From positions 1,696,501 to 1,760,500 of the forward strand of contig JAGUCH010000007.1 of the NCBI GenBank assembly GCA_019096065.1: DNA of 64,000 nucleotides, read 5' to 3'. The position numbers and the translations under genes were made by a program. The stretch comes from Paracyclopina nana (taxonomy: Eukaryota; Arthropoda; Copepoda; Cyclopoida; Cyclopettidae). Positions 32,201-43,966 of the stretch are shown here, in pieces; position 1 is the first letter of the stretch, and every line of letters starts with the position of its first letter. Under the pieces are notes generated by a model. It was not told where the DNA came from and did not search any database. It saw only the letters and a program-made list of their open reading frames with translations.

Positions 32201-33686
32201 CAATCTCCATTGAAATCATCCAAATCAATGGCCCAAATCATTCCACCTCCATAGCTGTTTGCTCTCACATAATTCATCTGAAATGCAATTCTTTTAATTC
32301 ACTTATTCAGGATATATGTTCTAGGAATAGCCAATTCACCTTTCTTTCAATGGCTTCTGGAGTGTCATAACCAACAATTTTTTTACCATTGACAAGGTAT
32401 GCATTGCCAGTGTCATCTTGCTTTTTCACCCATCCTGGTTGCTTTTCCAGACTGCAAATCTCAAAATATGACAAAAATCCATTCTCCTCAGTGTACTCCC
32501 CTTGAAATCCTTCTTGCTCAGCAGGTGCTTGTTCCCCAGGATTGCTGTTTTGGGCATTTTTCAGCACAAATGATCTTCCATAGAAGGGGACGCCCATGAT
32601 GAGTTTCTCTTTTGGAGCTCCTTTTTGGTGCCAATATTTCATTGCTGCATCCACAGTGAGAACAGGATAAGAGTCATGACTCCTCTTGTACAAGGGAGCA
32701 TGGTGATCAGCATATCCATCCCAGGATCCATGCAGGTCATAAGTCATCACATTGATAAAGTCCAAAGCTGCAGATATTCTTTTCACATCGTATCCTTGGT
32801 CAATTCTGGATTGTGGAGCTGGAACGGCAGCTGATAACAGCCATCCTTTTGGATTGAAAGCTTCCCTCAGCTCATCCAAAAGATCAGCATAATTAGACCT
32901 TAAATAATTATTTACTATTTTAGTTTTCTTTTGTAAAGAAAGGATGCTTTACATGTCATTCCAGCCTCCACCTCTTTCTGTGTCTCCAGGATACTCCCAG
33001 TCCACATCCAAGCCATCAAAGTTGTATTTTTCAATGAACTTCACCACTGAGCTGACAAAATTGGCTCTCCTTTCCTTGGTTGCTGCCATTTGAGAGTACT
33101 TTTTCACTCCCTCAGCCCATCCTCCTATGGCAATCATGACCTTTAAATCCGGATTGTCAGCCTTGAGATCCACTGCATTTTTGTATCCATTTTGGTCAAT
33201 GTCTCTTTCAGGATCAAGTGAGGTGATTTCATAGGTTGAGTTGTCCAAGCCAGCAAATGCATACATTAAATGAGTGCAACGACTTGTGTCGACATGTTGA
33301 GCATCAAATTTCATGGGATCTTTGCGATAAATGGCCCATCCACTGAAGTAGCAAACTATTTTCTTGCCTGCTAAAGATCCAGGTGCTACTCAAATGATGC
33401 AAGCAAAAATAATGGTTTTAGTATAATCACCTTGCTCCAGGTTCTTATTCTGGATTTCAATGAGCTCTTTCCTGGCATCATAAACATTCACTCCATTGGG
33501 CCTACTTTGCACTGCAGTTTTGGTTAAAAAGCTCTTTTCTGCAGTCAACTTTGGGTAAAACCAGAAAGTTGGATAAGCATAGGCAGGTACTTGTGGATGA
33601 AATCCATGATGGTACACTTGAGCCAATCCTCCACCAATAATGACAACAGCCACGAATTGAATCACAAAAATTTGCCTCAAATCCAT
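29252..33686 (-). CDS. Multidomain chitinase: active GH18, disabled GH18, five chitin-binding domains
   Basis: Secreted enzyme of cuticle or gut chitin turnover. Signal peptide at 33686 (MDLRQIFVIQFVAVVIIGGG). GH18 domain 1 covers about 33388-32160 across several exons, with YAFAGLD, VMIAIGGWAEG and the catalytic FDGLDVDWEYPG (acid Glu present) and VMTYDLHGSWDG. Two CBM14 (peritrophin-A) Cys patterns follow in 32116-31680. GH18 domain 2 (about 31590-30130) reads FDGLSIDWQYPV, so the catalytic Glu is Gln and one motif Asp is Ser. A Thr/Ala/Lys/Pro linker leads to three more CBM14 units ending at 29252. Exon phases join cleanly throughout. The architecture recalls arthropod chitinase-10-type proteins but with only two GH18 units. 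Confidence 0.9.
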
Positions 33687-34403
33687 GATGGCTTGAACTT
33701 AAGTGACTTTAAGCTAAACAGAAATATTTGCAAGTTTTTTTGCCTGGTTGTTAAACAGTTTTTGGAGCACTTTTGCCTTGGAGGCAACCTTCTCCAAGAC
33801 TGCCAAAGCTGGTTTTTGAAAAAAGAAACTCTGGAATTTCCAACTGGCAACAGAGGCAATCATGATACAAGATATTGAGTTACCACCCTCAAAAAACTTA
33901 AACTATAATTCCCAAGGTGACAAACACATTTAAATATTAACACTTTTTTGAATAAATGTGGCGCCATCTGGCGTCTGAAAAATTGACTTAATTCGCGTTA
34001 AAAATATATAATAAGCAATTTCCAATGTAGTTCATGTAGCTGTGTATATATTTTTCTTATTATTGCTGGTGAGATAATGGATTCTGGAATCTTTTTCCAT
34101 TTCTTGCCCTTAAGCATAAAGGTAACAAGTGCATCGTTTTCATCATCGGTCAGTCGGTCTTTTTTGCTATTAGGAGGAGCGGGCTCTAGAAAATACCACG
34201 ACGCCTGCAGACATCTTATGAAGAAATTCCGGTTTATTGAAGCCGTCTCTCTTCTTCATGATATAAAGGTGGGTGCCGGAGTTACATAGTAGGTATATGC
34301 TATATAGGTGATACTACCACAGGTCAATGCCTTTTTTCGGGCATGCCCGTGCTGTATAATAATAATCTGCTGTATATGAGTTGTGTTTATAAATGCAACG
34401 CGT
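33687..34403. other. Intergenic, chitinase promoter and SLC6 3' flank
   Basis: About 0.7 kb. GCGCCATCTGGCGT at 33961-33974 is a CTCF-like core on the minus strand. TATA-like AT stretches occur near 34005. No gene recognised. Confidence 0.5.
33961..33974 (-). promoter_or_regulatory. CTCF-like motif between chitinase and SLC6 genes
   Basis: The reverse complement ACGCCAGATGGCGC fits the CTCF core CCACNAGRKGGCGC at the AGATGGCGC part. It lies about 275 bp upstream of the chitinase start codon. Confidence 0.4.
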
Positions 34404-37210
34404 TTATGTAAGGTGATTTCCCATAGGAACCTTGATGACTTCTTGTTCACAGCCATAGATCAAGGATAATGTTGATTGCGAATGAGCTTCGTGATTTTCG
34501 TCCAGACTCACTTCACATCCACAAGGACAAGCAACAATGGTGGTCTGCAGTGAGCCTTTGAATTTCTGCAAAAAGCAAAACTTTCACATTCTATATGGAA
34601 AAAAAATTCTTCGAGGTGAATCACCTTGAAAATGGAGTCTCCGTCTGAGGTGAGAATTTTGTAAATGGCCATGGCTGGAATTGCCCCCAAAGATGTGGCA
34701 GAGATGCACCAGCCCAAACCAATGGCCCACGAGGGGTAAAAGTAGGTATTTTTGTTGTACGTTGGTTCTTTGTAGTCGATCACGCTGAAGATCCAGATGG
34801 CCTTGAACATCATAAATAACCCATATAATTATTGCACGGATTTTTCAATTTTTTTTTCTGCTTACAAAAATCAGTAGAGGTGAAATGAATCTCCAGCAGA
34901 GTCTGTAAAAAATGCTTGGGTAGCTTCCTGTCATATCTTTGATGTTTGCAGACATGCGTTTTGTGCCATAAATCCAGACGATTGCGACGCACTCAAAAAA
35001 TGCGATATACATCAGTGAGATGGCAGCTGCGTAGTAGTCCACAATTTGGAACGCATAAATGCCTCCCTGAAATAGTAATCCACTGATTAAAGCTAATTTG
35101 TTGAAGTACTCAGTTATCATTTACATTGAAAACGTGAGGTATTCCAAAAATGAATCCCAGGATGCAAACCAACAGCACCAAAATCTCATGATGCTTGATA
35201 TGGCGGTCAATCCAGTCGCCAAATCCGTCTTTTAACGATGTGATGATGACTTCGACCGTGGAAAACTGGAAGAGTGCACAATTCGGTTTTTTTTTCATTA
35301 TCAGAGCGGAGCGATCGAGTTGCCTAAGCCAATTGAAGCGTTTTCAGTTTTTTGACCATCAAAAATTAATGCGCATCGTTTTTCTCAATTATTTCATGGG
35401 ATTTAAACTCTACGGTGAATCAAAAGCAAGGATTCCAACTCTTAGCCAACGCTCAAATCATCTGAGTCCACAAAGCACCGCCCCGGACACCCAACTAGTT
35501 AATTACCTGGCTGTCTATTCCTAGCAGGATGAGCATGAAGAAAAACATGGCTGACCACAATTGAGGCACTGGCATCTTGGCCAAAGCATGCGGGAAGACA
35601 ACAAAGACCAATCCTGGCCCATCCGCAATCACGTCGTCCACAGTTTTCCCCTGCTCCAGGGCCAAGTTGCCCATCGTGGAGAAAACGCAGATGCCGCAAA
35701 TGAGGCACGTGATTGCATCCACCAGGACCACAATGAAGGTGTCCCTCAGGATTGGCCCGTGGAAGGGATTATACGAGCTAAATGCGACCAGACATCCAAA
35801 AGCGATCCCTATGGAGTTGAAGACTTGGGCCGCAGCATAAATCCAGACTTTGGACTCGAGCATTTTGTCCCACTGTGGCTGGACGAGGTAATTGATGCCA
35901 TCGATGGCGCCCTCCAAAGTCACTCCGCGAATGAGGAATGCAATGAGCAGAACATAGGGAAAAGTGGCCGTGAAGTACACCACTTTTCCGGTGGTCTTCA
36001 CCGACTTCCAGATGCAAAAGTACACCACAATCCAGGCCAAAATGAGCAGGCCAAACAGCTCCCAGTTGACGGTGCCAAAGTCCTCAATTCCCTTGGACAT
36101 TTGTAGCACTCGGTGGCTATGTTAAAAAGTGAATTATTAAGTGCCAAATTTGAGCTTTGGAATTGTACTCGTAGAACTCTTGAGTGCTGGAAGTGGTGCC
36201 CTGGTTCTCTTCCTCGGTGGCATTGGCGTGAATGCTCCAGCAGGTCTCCGTGTTCCACCAGTTGTCGCAATTCGTCCATGGCAACGGATCGTGGAATGAG
36301 TTGATGAAATAGTGCATCGCCCATGATATGATGACGTTGTAGTAAGTACAAAGCCAAAACGAGATGACCACTGTGGCAATTCCCGCGCCTGCACAAATAT
36401 CGATGAAATCGTAATTTCTGCGTTATCCATTAAATTCATTATTGACTTTTCGGTTGCCATGCCAGAGATATTAAACTGCTTGATTTTTGACTTGATATTT
36501 GAGGTGCTTTTTTCTAGTTACTGAAGCTGTGTTCAGCTGCATGTTAATTATGATTAATTTGGTAATTTTAGTATTTTTTGAATAAAAAAGTCTTAATTTC
36601 AACTTGCTTTACAAATATCTTGTGACATTCGGTAACAGCTGACCAGAAAAGAAGCTGCTCGGAATTTTTCAAATGCCATTTCACCATAATTTTCATATAT
36701 ATTGCAATCGTACTTTTCGTTAAGAAGGTGTTGACTTTACTCAACAAGTGATGACAACACACAGATGAACACCACATAAAGTTGGCAGCCTCCTCAAAAA
36801 CGTGACTCTACACAAAGTGTGACGGACTGATCTAGTTGCTATATAGTGGACTTTTGAGTGCTCTCATAACCTATTTCTTTTTCAAGGTCTTTCCTACTAC
36901 ACATGCAATTTTAAAAAGCATAATATAAACGGTGCTTACCTTGCAAGATGGGGCAAATTTTGCCCAGCGCTCCAATTGGGCCTTGTCTTGTGTACTGGCC
37001 TATTGTCAGTTCCATAAAGAGTAGCGGGAAGCCACAGAGGATCAACATGACAATGTAGGGAATGAGGAAGGCTCCTCCTCCAGACTTGTAGCAAAGGTAG
37101 GGGAACCTCCAGATGTTGCCCAAGCCCACAGCCGAGCCGATGCAGGCGAGCAGAAAAGAGGCCGGGCTGTTCCAAGTTTCGCGCGACATTTTTTCACCGA
37201 CGAATCTCAA
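34404..37210 (-). CDS. Sodium-dependent neurotransmitter/amino-acid transporter (SLC6 family)
   Basis: Na+/Cl--coupled plasma-membrane symporter of the LeuT fold. TM1 reads GSAVGLGNIWRFPYLCYKSGGGAF with the unwound NIWRFPY sodium site; Gly rather than Asp at the amine-binding position argues for an amino-acid or GABA-type rather than a monoamine substrate. Exon 1 (37210-36940) may start at 37210 or at the inner ATG 37189. Further exons give GAGIATVVISFWLCTYYN, a glycosylated loop with paired Cys and an EFYDHRVL junction. TM6-TM8 follow with AAQVFNSIGIAFGCLVAFSSYN and LLGIDSQ-FSTVE, then TM12 and a tail ending VPMGNHLT. Seven or more exons join in phase. The exact substrate is not predictable. 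Confidence 0.9.
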
Positions 37211-38174
37211 ACTGAACTGACTGAATAATAATAATGGACTCGCGTCACAGAGCCTGCATGCGGCTGAAGAGAGACTTTATGTACTACTAAAGTAGCAATG
37301 CAATGCAGAGGAAAGTTGCTGCCGGCATTGAAGAGCACATGGGGACAGCGAGGCGAAAAAAACGCCCTTTTTCCACGCGCTGTACAACCTCAGCTTTTAT
37401 TACAACTCACTCTTTTAAAGCTACAAGATAAGAATGGGAGCAATAAAAAAATTCTGCTGAATTTTGAGCGTTTTTTCCCTTTTATGTAAAAAGTGACAAA
37501 ACCGATGTGTCAGCTCCATAGTAGTTTGCTCATTTTTTGTCAGATTCTACCTGGATACAGGCGCTGTATCCACCTGGAAAAGGTGTGTATTTCTCCTTTT
37601 TGAAGAAGAGAGTGGCCATGCACGCAAATAATTGCATAAGACAAAGAGGTTACATAATTCCGAGCACGCTAAAGTCTAAGCACACTTAATTAATTCAAGA
37701 TTGTCAACAGCCAATATTGGGTGAAACTTGCAATAGTAATAAAAGGTATTCAAGAAGTGACTCATATTAGTTGATTTCAGCTTTCTCTCTTCGAGTCATG
37801 AGAAGATTTGTAATATTGATTCCGCATTATTTCACTGTCAACTCGCAGTTGGGAATTGTTCAGACAAATTCTCATTCTAGGACACGAAATCCCCAGAGGA
37901 ATAGAGTTATTCGTGATGCGGCACTATATTTACCGCGTGTACCAAATTAACTGGAAAAAGTGCACAAATTCAATTGCCTGGGCGCGGCATTTTAACAACT
38001 ATTTGATGATTACGATTTTTTCATGGGCGGAGATTTTTCCATCCAGAATCATTTTCCCATCATTTCCACTCATTTTGAAATTAGGCTGTATTTCATGATA
38101 GTTAGTATAAAGGCCAGGAAAAATTATTCCATAGGAATTGTTAGCAATATTCGTAAATGTATAAAAGATATTTT
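37211..38174. other. Intergenic, SLC6 promoter and CTH 3' flank
   Basis: About 0.96 kb, AT-rich, no ORF with coding character and no clear repeat. Confidence 0.5.
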
Positions 38175-39520
38175 TCAGGCGCAAGCAGCCTTCAAGGCTT
38201 GATCCAGATCCTCAATGATGTCCTTGGGGTTCTCGAGGCCAACAGAGACTCGGATGAGGTTCTCGGTGACTCCGAGGGCAACCCTCTCCTTCTCCTCGAT
38301 GGAAGCATGAGTCATCAAGTATGGCAGCTCCGCCAAGGACTCGTAGCCTCCAAGGGACTCTGCCAAGGTGACCAACTTCAAGGCTTGCAGCAGCTTCTTG
38401 GAGTGCTCCAGGCCGCCCTTGATGTAGAAGGAAATCATGCCCGAGTGCCCATATTGCTGCCTTTTCACCAACTCGAACTGGGGATGAGACTCCAGAAGCA
38501 AGTGGCGAACCTTGTCCACGAACGGGTGAGCCTCGAGGAATTTGGCCACTTCCAGGCCATTCTTCTGGTGCTCCTCCATCCGGATTTTCAGCGTCTTCAA
38601 GGACCGGTTGACCAAGTAGCAATCAAAGGGACTTGGCACCGATCCGGCCGCATTCTGGAGGAACCTCAGACGATCCGCAAGGTCCTTGTCGTTCAAGGCC
38701 ACGGATCCCATGATGACATCCGTGTGGCCATTCATGTACTTGGTCAGGGAGTAGTAGGTGATATCCGCGCCCAACTCCAGAGGCCTTTGGAAGTAGGCGG
38801 ACTCGAAGGTGTTGTCCACGACCAAAAAGATGTTCTTGTGCTGGTGCACAATTTCGGCCACGGCCTGAATGTCAACCACCTTCAAGGTAGGATTGGTGGG
38901 TGTTTCGATCCAGACCATCCTGGTTTCAGGCTTGATGGCATCGGCCACATTCTTGGGATTTGTGGCGTCCACGAAGGATGCAGTGATGCCCAAGTTGCTG
39001 GCAACCTTGCGGAAATACCGATTGGTGCCACCATACAGATCATCCATGGCCACCAGATGGTCGCCACTCTTGAGCAGCTGCGTGATCGTGGCGGTGGCAG
39101 CCAATCCGGATGAAAAAGTCATGGCATATTTGGCCCCGTCCAAGGCGGCCAAACAAGCTTCCAAACAATCCCGAGTGGGATTTCCACTTCTTCCATATTC
39201 GTATCTGAAGGGAAAAAGTGCACTTTAATTGCCTTGTCCAATTAAAAATGTGTGCCACATGTCAGTCATGAAAAAATGAGGATTTGCGCAGAAAATCTGG
39301 TTTTTAGCAGTGCGCATTTCTATTGATTTTAGTTATGTATAAGAAAAGCCGAGGATTATTTTTTGCCTTACTTTTTGAAGTTGGCCGGGCCGAATTGCTT
39401 GAAAGTGGTCGACAACGAAATGGGAGGCACGACAGCCATCGAAGTCCAGTTTTCAGGATCTTGGCCTTCATGGCAGGCCTTGGTGGCGAAATGCTCATCG
39501 TTTTGACGGAATGAACTCAT
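38175..39520 (-). CDS. CTH: Cystathionine gamma-lyase
   Basis: PLP enzyme that splits cystathionine to cysteine, ammonia and 2-oxobutyrate in transsulfuration; it can also make H2S. Exons, minus strand, are 39520-39372 and 39204-38175, giving 392 residues (human 405). Seen in order: FATKACHEGQDPENW; YEYGRSGNPTRDCLE (PLP phosphate contacts); AMTFSSGLAATATI; DDLYGGTNRYF; ETPTNPTLKVVDI; VVDNTF; the PLP lysine in YYSLTKYMNGHTDVIMG; and the C-terminal SLGGYESLAELP and RVSVGLENP. All catalytic landmarks are intact. A large antisense ORF covers exon 2 but is a shadow. Confidence 0.95.
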
Positions 39521-40442
39521 GATGAATTACCTAAGGACAAACAAAAAAGAATTATTATCTGTCTTGGCCGTCTTTATTTTTATTTTTTTGTAGCTGCCTG
39601 CTTTCACTTTATTGCATAGCTTACATGACACGTGGCTAAGCAAGCATGAAAGTGCGATTTTTAGCTGTAAATCCTTATATCTTTACTTAGGCAATTTAAT
39701 GATTGATTTTACATACCAATTGTAATTAAGGGTAAATTCACAAATTAAAAATGTATTACGTAAGAATAATCAATGTACTCACGCGTTTTGGGGTCACTTT
39801 AATTGGGAGAAGTGGACAGGTCGGTTTACAAAAACGGACTGAACTGGAGCACCATAAAAGTCTCCTCCCATGCTATTTTCCGTCAACTACGATACAATCT
39901 TGACCCGCTTGGCATCATCTGGATCACGGCAACAACAAGCCCCCAAATTGTACGAGTAGAGCAAGAAAAATGTGGGCGTTTTACTTGCTCCAAAATTGCC
40001 CAAAAAATTCCTCTCTTCAATCCCCATAAAATATGCCATTAAAAGTGCAGTGGGCTTTAAATTCACTGTAATCATCATTAAAAGCTAAAATTATACAACT
40101 TTGGCTATTTTTGGGTGCAGAGAAAAATAATGGGCCATAAAAAGCTATCAAGTGCTACGAGAGGCAGTTGCTAGTAAATAAAAAGAGCTGAATTTGCGAC
40201 TACACAAAAATTCATGAATTTGGGTGATTTCCAGCTCTAAATTGTGCTTAAAGCTAGTTTGGGGCTGACCCGATCGAGCAGCAATTGAATCGTCTGTCAT
40301 TAATATTAAAGCAGGCTGCGCTATTTGGTGGCCTTAGCAATTTGGTCAGTATATGTGTACTAAGTTTACGTATCAAAAAGGTTTTAGTAAGTTTGGGCAA
40401 CTGATTGAGTCAAGTTGGCAAATTTCGAACTTGGCAGCAAAA
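39521..40442. other. Intergenic, CTH to Glu/Pro-repeat gene
   Basis: About 0.9 kb of AT-rich DNA between divergent genes, so it should hold both promoters. No gene or repeat recognised. Confidence 0.5.
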
Positions 40443-42181
40443 ATGGCTAAAAAGGAGAAGAAAGAGAAGAAGGAGAAAAAGGAGAAGAAGGAGAAAAAGG
40501 AGAAGAAAAAGAAGAAGGAAAAGGAGGAAGTCGAAGATGAAGGTTCATATGGAATTTTCTTCATATTTCTTACTATAATATTATTGGGGGAAAAATTGGA
40601 AATATTTGTTTTAGCATTCGAAAAATTCGTACTTCATTCTACTTAGTTTAAGTTATTGAATTTTGACCCCCAAGAAGTGTGCAAGTTCTTTTGTTGAGCT
40701 CTAAGAAACATAAGGCCTTAACAACGAGTAATGCACTTGAATTATGAGTTTGCAGCATGAACATTATTAATTATTAACACAAATGACTGTAACTACTGCG
40801 TCTCAGCTAGGCTTTAAATTACTAGCTAGAAGTTTATGTAATAAACCGTGATTTTCCTCCAACAGAGAAGGAAGAAGAGGAAGATGAGAAGGAAGAGGAA
40901 AAGGAAGAAGAACCAGCTGTAGAAAAGCCGGCTGAAGAACCTACAGAAGAAAAAACAGAGGAAGAACCAATTGAAGAGAAAACTGAGGAACCAGCTGAGG
41001 AACCAATTGAAGAAAAAGTAGAGGAACCCACAGAGGAACCTTCAGAAGAACCTATTGAGGAAACAAAAGAGGAACCAACAGAAGAACCAAAAGAGGAACC
41101 AAAAGAGGAACCAACTGAGGAACCAGAAGAGGAACTCTCTGAAGAACCTACAGAAGAACCTTCAGAAGAACCTTCAGAAGAACCTGCTGAGCAACCAGAA
41201 GAGGAACCCAACGAGGACTCCAAAGATGATGAAGCTAATGAAGACACCAATGAGAATTCCAATGAAGCTGATGAAGAAGAGGAGAGGAGGCAAAAGGACA
41301 TTGAAGAAAGTCGAAAGCAGTGGGAATTGGAGTTGAAAGAAAGGGAACGGGCTTTGCAAGAAAAGGAGGAAGAGCTCAAAAGAAAGGAGGAGGAATTATT
41401 AGCCAAAAGCCAGAAAACGAGCAGGCGAAACAGCAAAGAGCTGGAATCTCTTGAAGAACGACTAGAGAAATTACGAAAACGAGAAAAAGAGCTGAGTCGT
41501 CGCGAGGAAGAAGAGTTGACCAAGCAGAGGGAGAAATTGAAAGAAATTCAAACCATGAAAATAGCTTGCATCGAAGAACGTAGGCAAATTGAGGCAATTC
41601 AAGAGCAATTGGCTGGCAACTCTAATCACGACGAAGATGATGTACCAACTCACGATTCTGCCTACTCGAGCAGAGAAACGACAGCTTCTCCAAGAAAGCA
41701 CAAGGTCCTTCTAAACATTACACCATAACTTCATCTGATTTTTATTTCCATGATCTAGGGAGGTGAAGGGAAAAAGCATAGAGAAGAAGAAAGGCATCAG
41801 CAGAGAAACCAAAGAAGAAATCCCAGACATCCAGAGGTGGGCAAAGCACGTGCTCCAGACTTTTCCAAAGTCAAGTCTAAAATTGGCTCGAAAAATAGCA
41901 ACTACAGAAGACCACAGCCAAACAAGGTGAAAATCTTTCATGACAAGGACTACATGAAAGCTGTCAAGGTAACGAAAAGAAAGAGTTACAAAATATAGCC
42001 AGTAAGTCATCTTTGTTTGTAGAAAGCTCAACCTCAGCACGATAACGGATTCGACGATGGTCGCCGAAGTCGAGGCCGATACGACGATTTTGAACACGAA
42101 CGGGAAAGGCCCAGGTCCCTTGTCATGCAAAAAGTAGATGATGACTTTCGAAGCCCGAGCCGTCAAAGTCGAAGATACTAA
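40443..42181 (+). CDS. Lys/Glu-rich protein with Glu-Glu-Pro repeats and coiled coil, unknown
   Basis: Exons 40443-40542, 40866-41704, 41759-41968 and 42023-42181 join in phase to 435 residues. The start is KEK-rich (MAKKEKKEKKEKK). Exon 2 holds an acidic run, then about 20 copies of a short EEP/TEEP/SEEP unit. A strongly predicted coiled coil follows (KERERALQEKEEELKRKEEE onward). The C-terminus is basic and Arg/Ser-rich, ending SPSRQSRRY. Two donors are weak (GTTCAT and GTCCTT), so exon 1 or exon 2 may read through in some transcripts: exon 2 alone would end KVLLNITP at 41728. There is no signal peptide or membrane helix. I recognise no family; the sequence is low complexity, so similarity searches will be misleading. 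Confidence 0.68.
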
Positions 42182-42931
42182 AATATTCAGCACGAGCCAC
42201 TTTTACCATTGCATTATAGCACCATAAAATGAATGTATATAAAAAAAAGGGCAACAAATAATAAACACTTTAGTTTTTAGGAGACACTGCGAATGCATAA
42301 ACTTCCAATATTTCATATTTCACAACCTGTCATTTCGTTTCAATTGTATAACATTGACGCCATATAAGATTGTGAAAACAGTTTTGAGAGTCTAAATACG
42401 CGCAAAAGTTTCAAAATGCTCTTACCCTGCTTTGAATGCTGTCACAATTTTGCAAAACTGAGTTGTTTACTTTTTTACGTTTGAATTTGCCGCACTTTTC
42501 CACTCGCTACCGTACAAACGTAGAAAAAAGTCATAATGTGTTGAAAAATGCCAAAATTTCGAGGATAAGAATTTTCTTTGAAGTATAGCAACACTTTTAT
42601 AGACAGCTGTCGCGTCAGCTGTCGAAGCTGAGAAACGTTTTCAAACGTTCAGTTAGGATGACGTCATATTGTGAAAGCGCGATTTTGATTGGTCTTCAGC
42701 TCTCTTATCGCTGCTTCGCAACCAATAGGAATAAAGCGTCTATTTCGCAATTAATCAATTCACTCAGCATTTTCTGGCGAACGGACGCAAGTTCTACGCT
42801 AGAAGTGAAAATCATAGAGAATCCCCGCAATCTGAACAAATTTGATTCTTCGGTAAGGTTCCCACTCTTTCTGAGCAGCCTCCTTGCTACTTACGCTGTT
42901 TCATTTGGTCGGAATTTTACTGATTTGCGGC
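42182..42931. other. Promoter region of the bZIP gene
   Basis: After the preceding gene's AATAAA (about 42260), this region holds repeated CAGCTGTCG elements near 42605-42625, a CRE and CCAAT-type boxes, the marks of a compact promoter. No ORF supported. Confidence 0.55.
42659..42666. promoter_or_regulatory. Perfect cAMP-response element palindrome
   Basis: TGACGTCA lies 266 bp upstream of the bZIP start codon. A GATTGGT (inverted CCAAT) at about 42687 and a CCAAT at about 42721 follow. CREB/ATF-type bZIP dimers bind this palindrome. Confidence 0.6.
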
Positions 42932-43966
42932 ATGGATCAATTTTCAGCTCTTCTCGGCGAAGAAGACAAGTCTTTCCAGGAGCTCGACTTCGACAACTTT
43001 TGGGACCTCGCGAACGCGACGATTCCCTTGAGTGACGAGGAAAAGTCCCTGTTTCCAGACATGAACAGTAGTGCACCCTCCGTGGTTTTCACCATTGAGC
43101 AGCTGGGCAATCCCCTGTTGTCCTCTGCTGCAATGGAGGACTATCCAATGCTGGAGGAGAAATACCGGAAGGAGGAAGAAAGTAACGACTCTTTTGTCGG
43201 TGGCATCGTTGAGGACGTCGACATCGACTACGCTCTCCCAGATGGCATCGACTTGAGCTTGAACGAAGAGGACGACACCACGACCTTGTCCAGTCCGACC
43301 CGAAATCCTGATCCAGAGCTTGTCAACGACGTCCTCAGCATTCATTCTTACAGCCAGCCCTCGGGCTGCAACCCCGACGAAGCCATCATCACCGCAAAAC
43401 CTACCAAAGAAGTCATCGTCAAAAAGACCATCATTCAATCAGAGCAGCCCAAGAAAGCGCCCAAAAGAACGCGCAAGCCTGTCAAGAGATTCGACGACTC
43501 GAGCGATGACAGCGAAGAGGAGTTCGAGGAACTCAAGTCAAACAAGAGGAGCCGCATGCGATCCAACTCCTCGGTGTCGGTACAAAACAAAAAGGTCAAA
43601 TTGTACGAGATGGCTCCTTTCGATGACCCCGAAATGGAGCGTTGCCGGCAGAATGCCATCAATGCCAAGGTGAACCGGGACCGCAAGAAAAAGGAGAAGA
43701 ACGCCATGCAGAGCGAGATGAACAAGCTGAAGCAAGAGAACCAGCAGCTGAGGTCGAAGAACCGCCGTTACAGGGCCCGTCTGTCTGGCTTCGAGGCTCG
43801 CCTTCAAGCTTTGGAGGCTATCATTCGTACGAACCGTTTGGACGGTCTTCTAAAAGCCTCAGGTAATGCCAACGAGAATGAAGAGGCTTCTAATAACAGC
43901 AGCCTCGAGTCTAGTTCTAGTGACATTGACAACAATGATGAGGCGCATGTCATTTACTACGGTTAA
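42932..43966 (+). CDS. bZIP transcription factor, CREBZF (Zhangfei)-like
   Basis: Single-exon ORF of 344 residues from the ATG at 42932 (MDQFSALLGEEDKSFQEL); an upstream in-frame ATG at 42884 would add a hydrophobic stretch and is less likely. The N-terminal half is acidic with hydrophobic clusters, like an activation domain. A basic, Lys/Arg-rich stretch follows. The bZIP is at about residues 230-300: basic region NAINAKVNRDRKKKEK, then heptads with Met/Leu/Leu (MNKLKQENQQLRSKNRRY). The NAxxAKxNR basic motif resembles CREBZF more than CREB, ATF4 or XBP1, but the assignment is from motif memory. The tail is Ser/Asn/Glu-rich. Confidence 0.78.
   Translation: MDQFSALLGEEDKSFQELDFDNFWDLANATIPLSDEEKSLFPDMNSSAPSVVFTIEQLGNPLLSSAAMEDYPMLEEKYRKEEESNDSFVGGIVEDVDIDYALPDGIDLSLNEEDDTTTLSSPTRNPDPELVNDVLSIHSYSQPSGCNPDEAIITAKPTKEVIVKKTIIQSEQPKKAPKRTRKPVKRFDDSSDDSEEEFEELKSNKRSRMRSNSSVSVQNKKVKLYEMAPFDDPEMERCRQNAINAKVNRDRKKKEKNAMQSEMNKLKQENQQLRSKNRRYRARLSGFEARLQALEAIIRTNRLDGLLKASGNANENEEASNNSSLESSSSDIDNNDEAHVIYYG

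Noticed and set aside
38157..39113. 318-codon plus-strand ORF
   Set aside because: It lies antisense to the intact cystathionine gamma-lyase exon, shows no domain, and is explained by codon bias on the other strand.
40834..41523. 229-codon Ser-rich minus-strand ORF
   Set aside because: Mirror image of the Glu-rich repeat exon; GAA/GAG codons read on the other strand give Ser/Phe runs.
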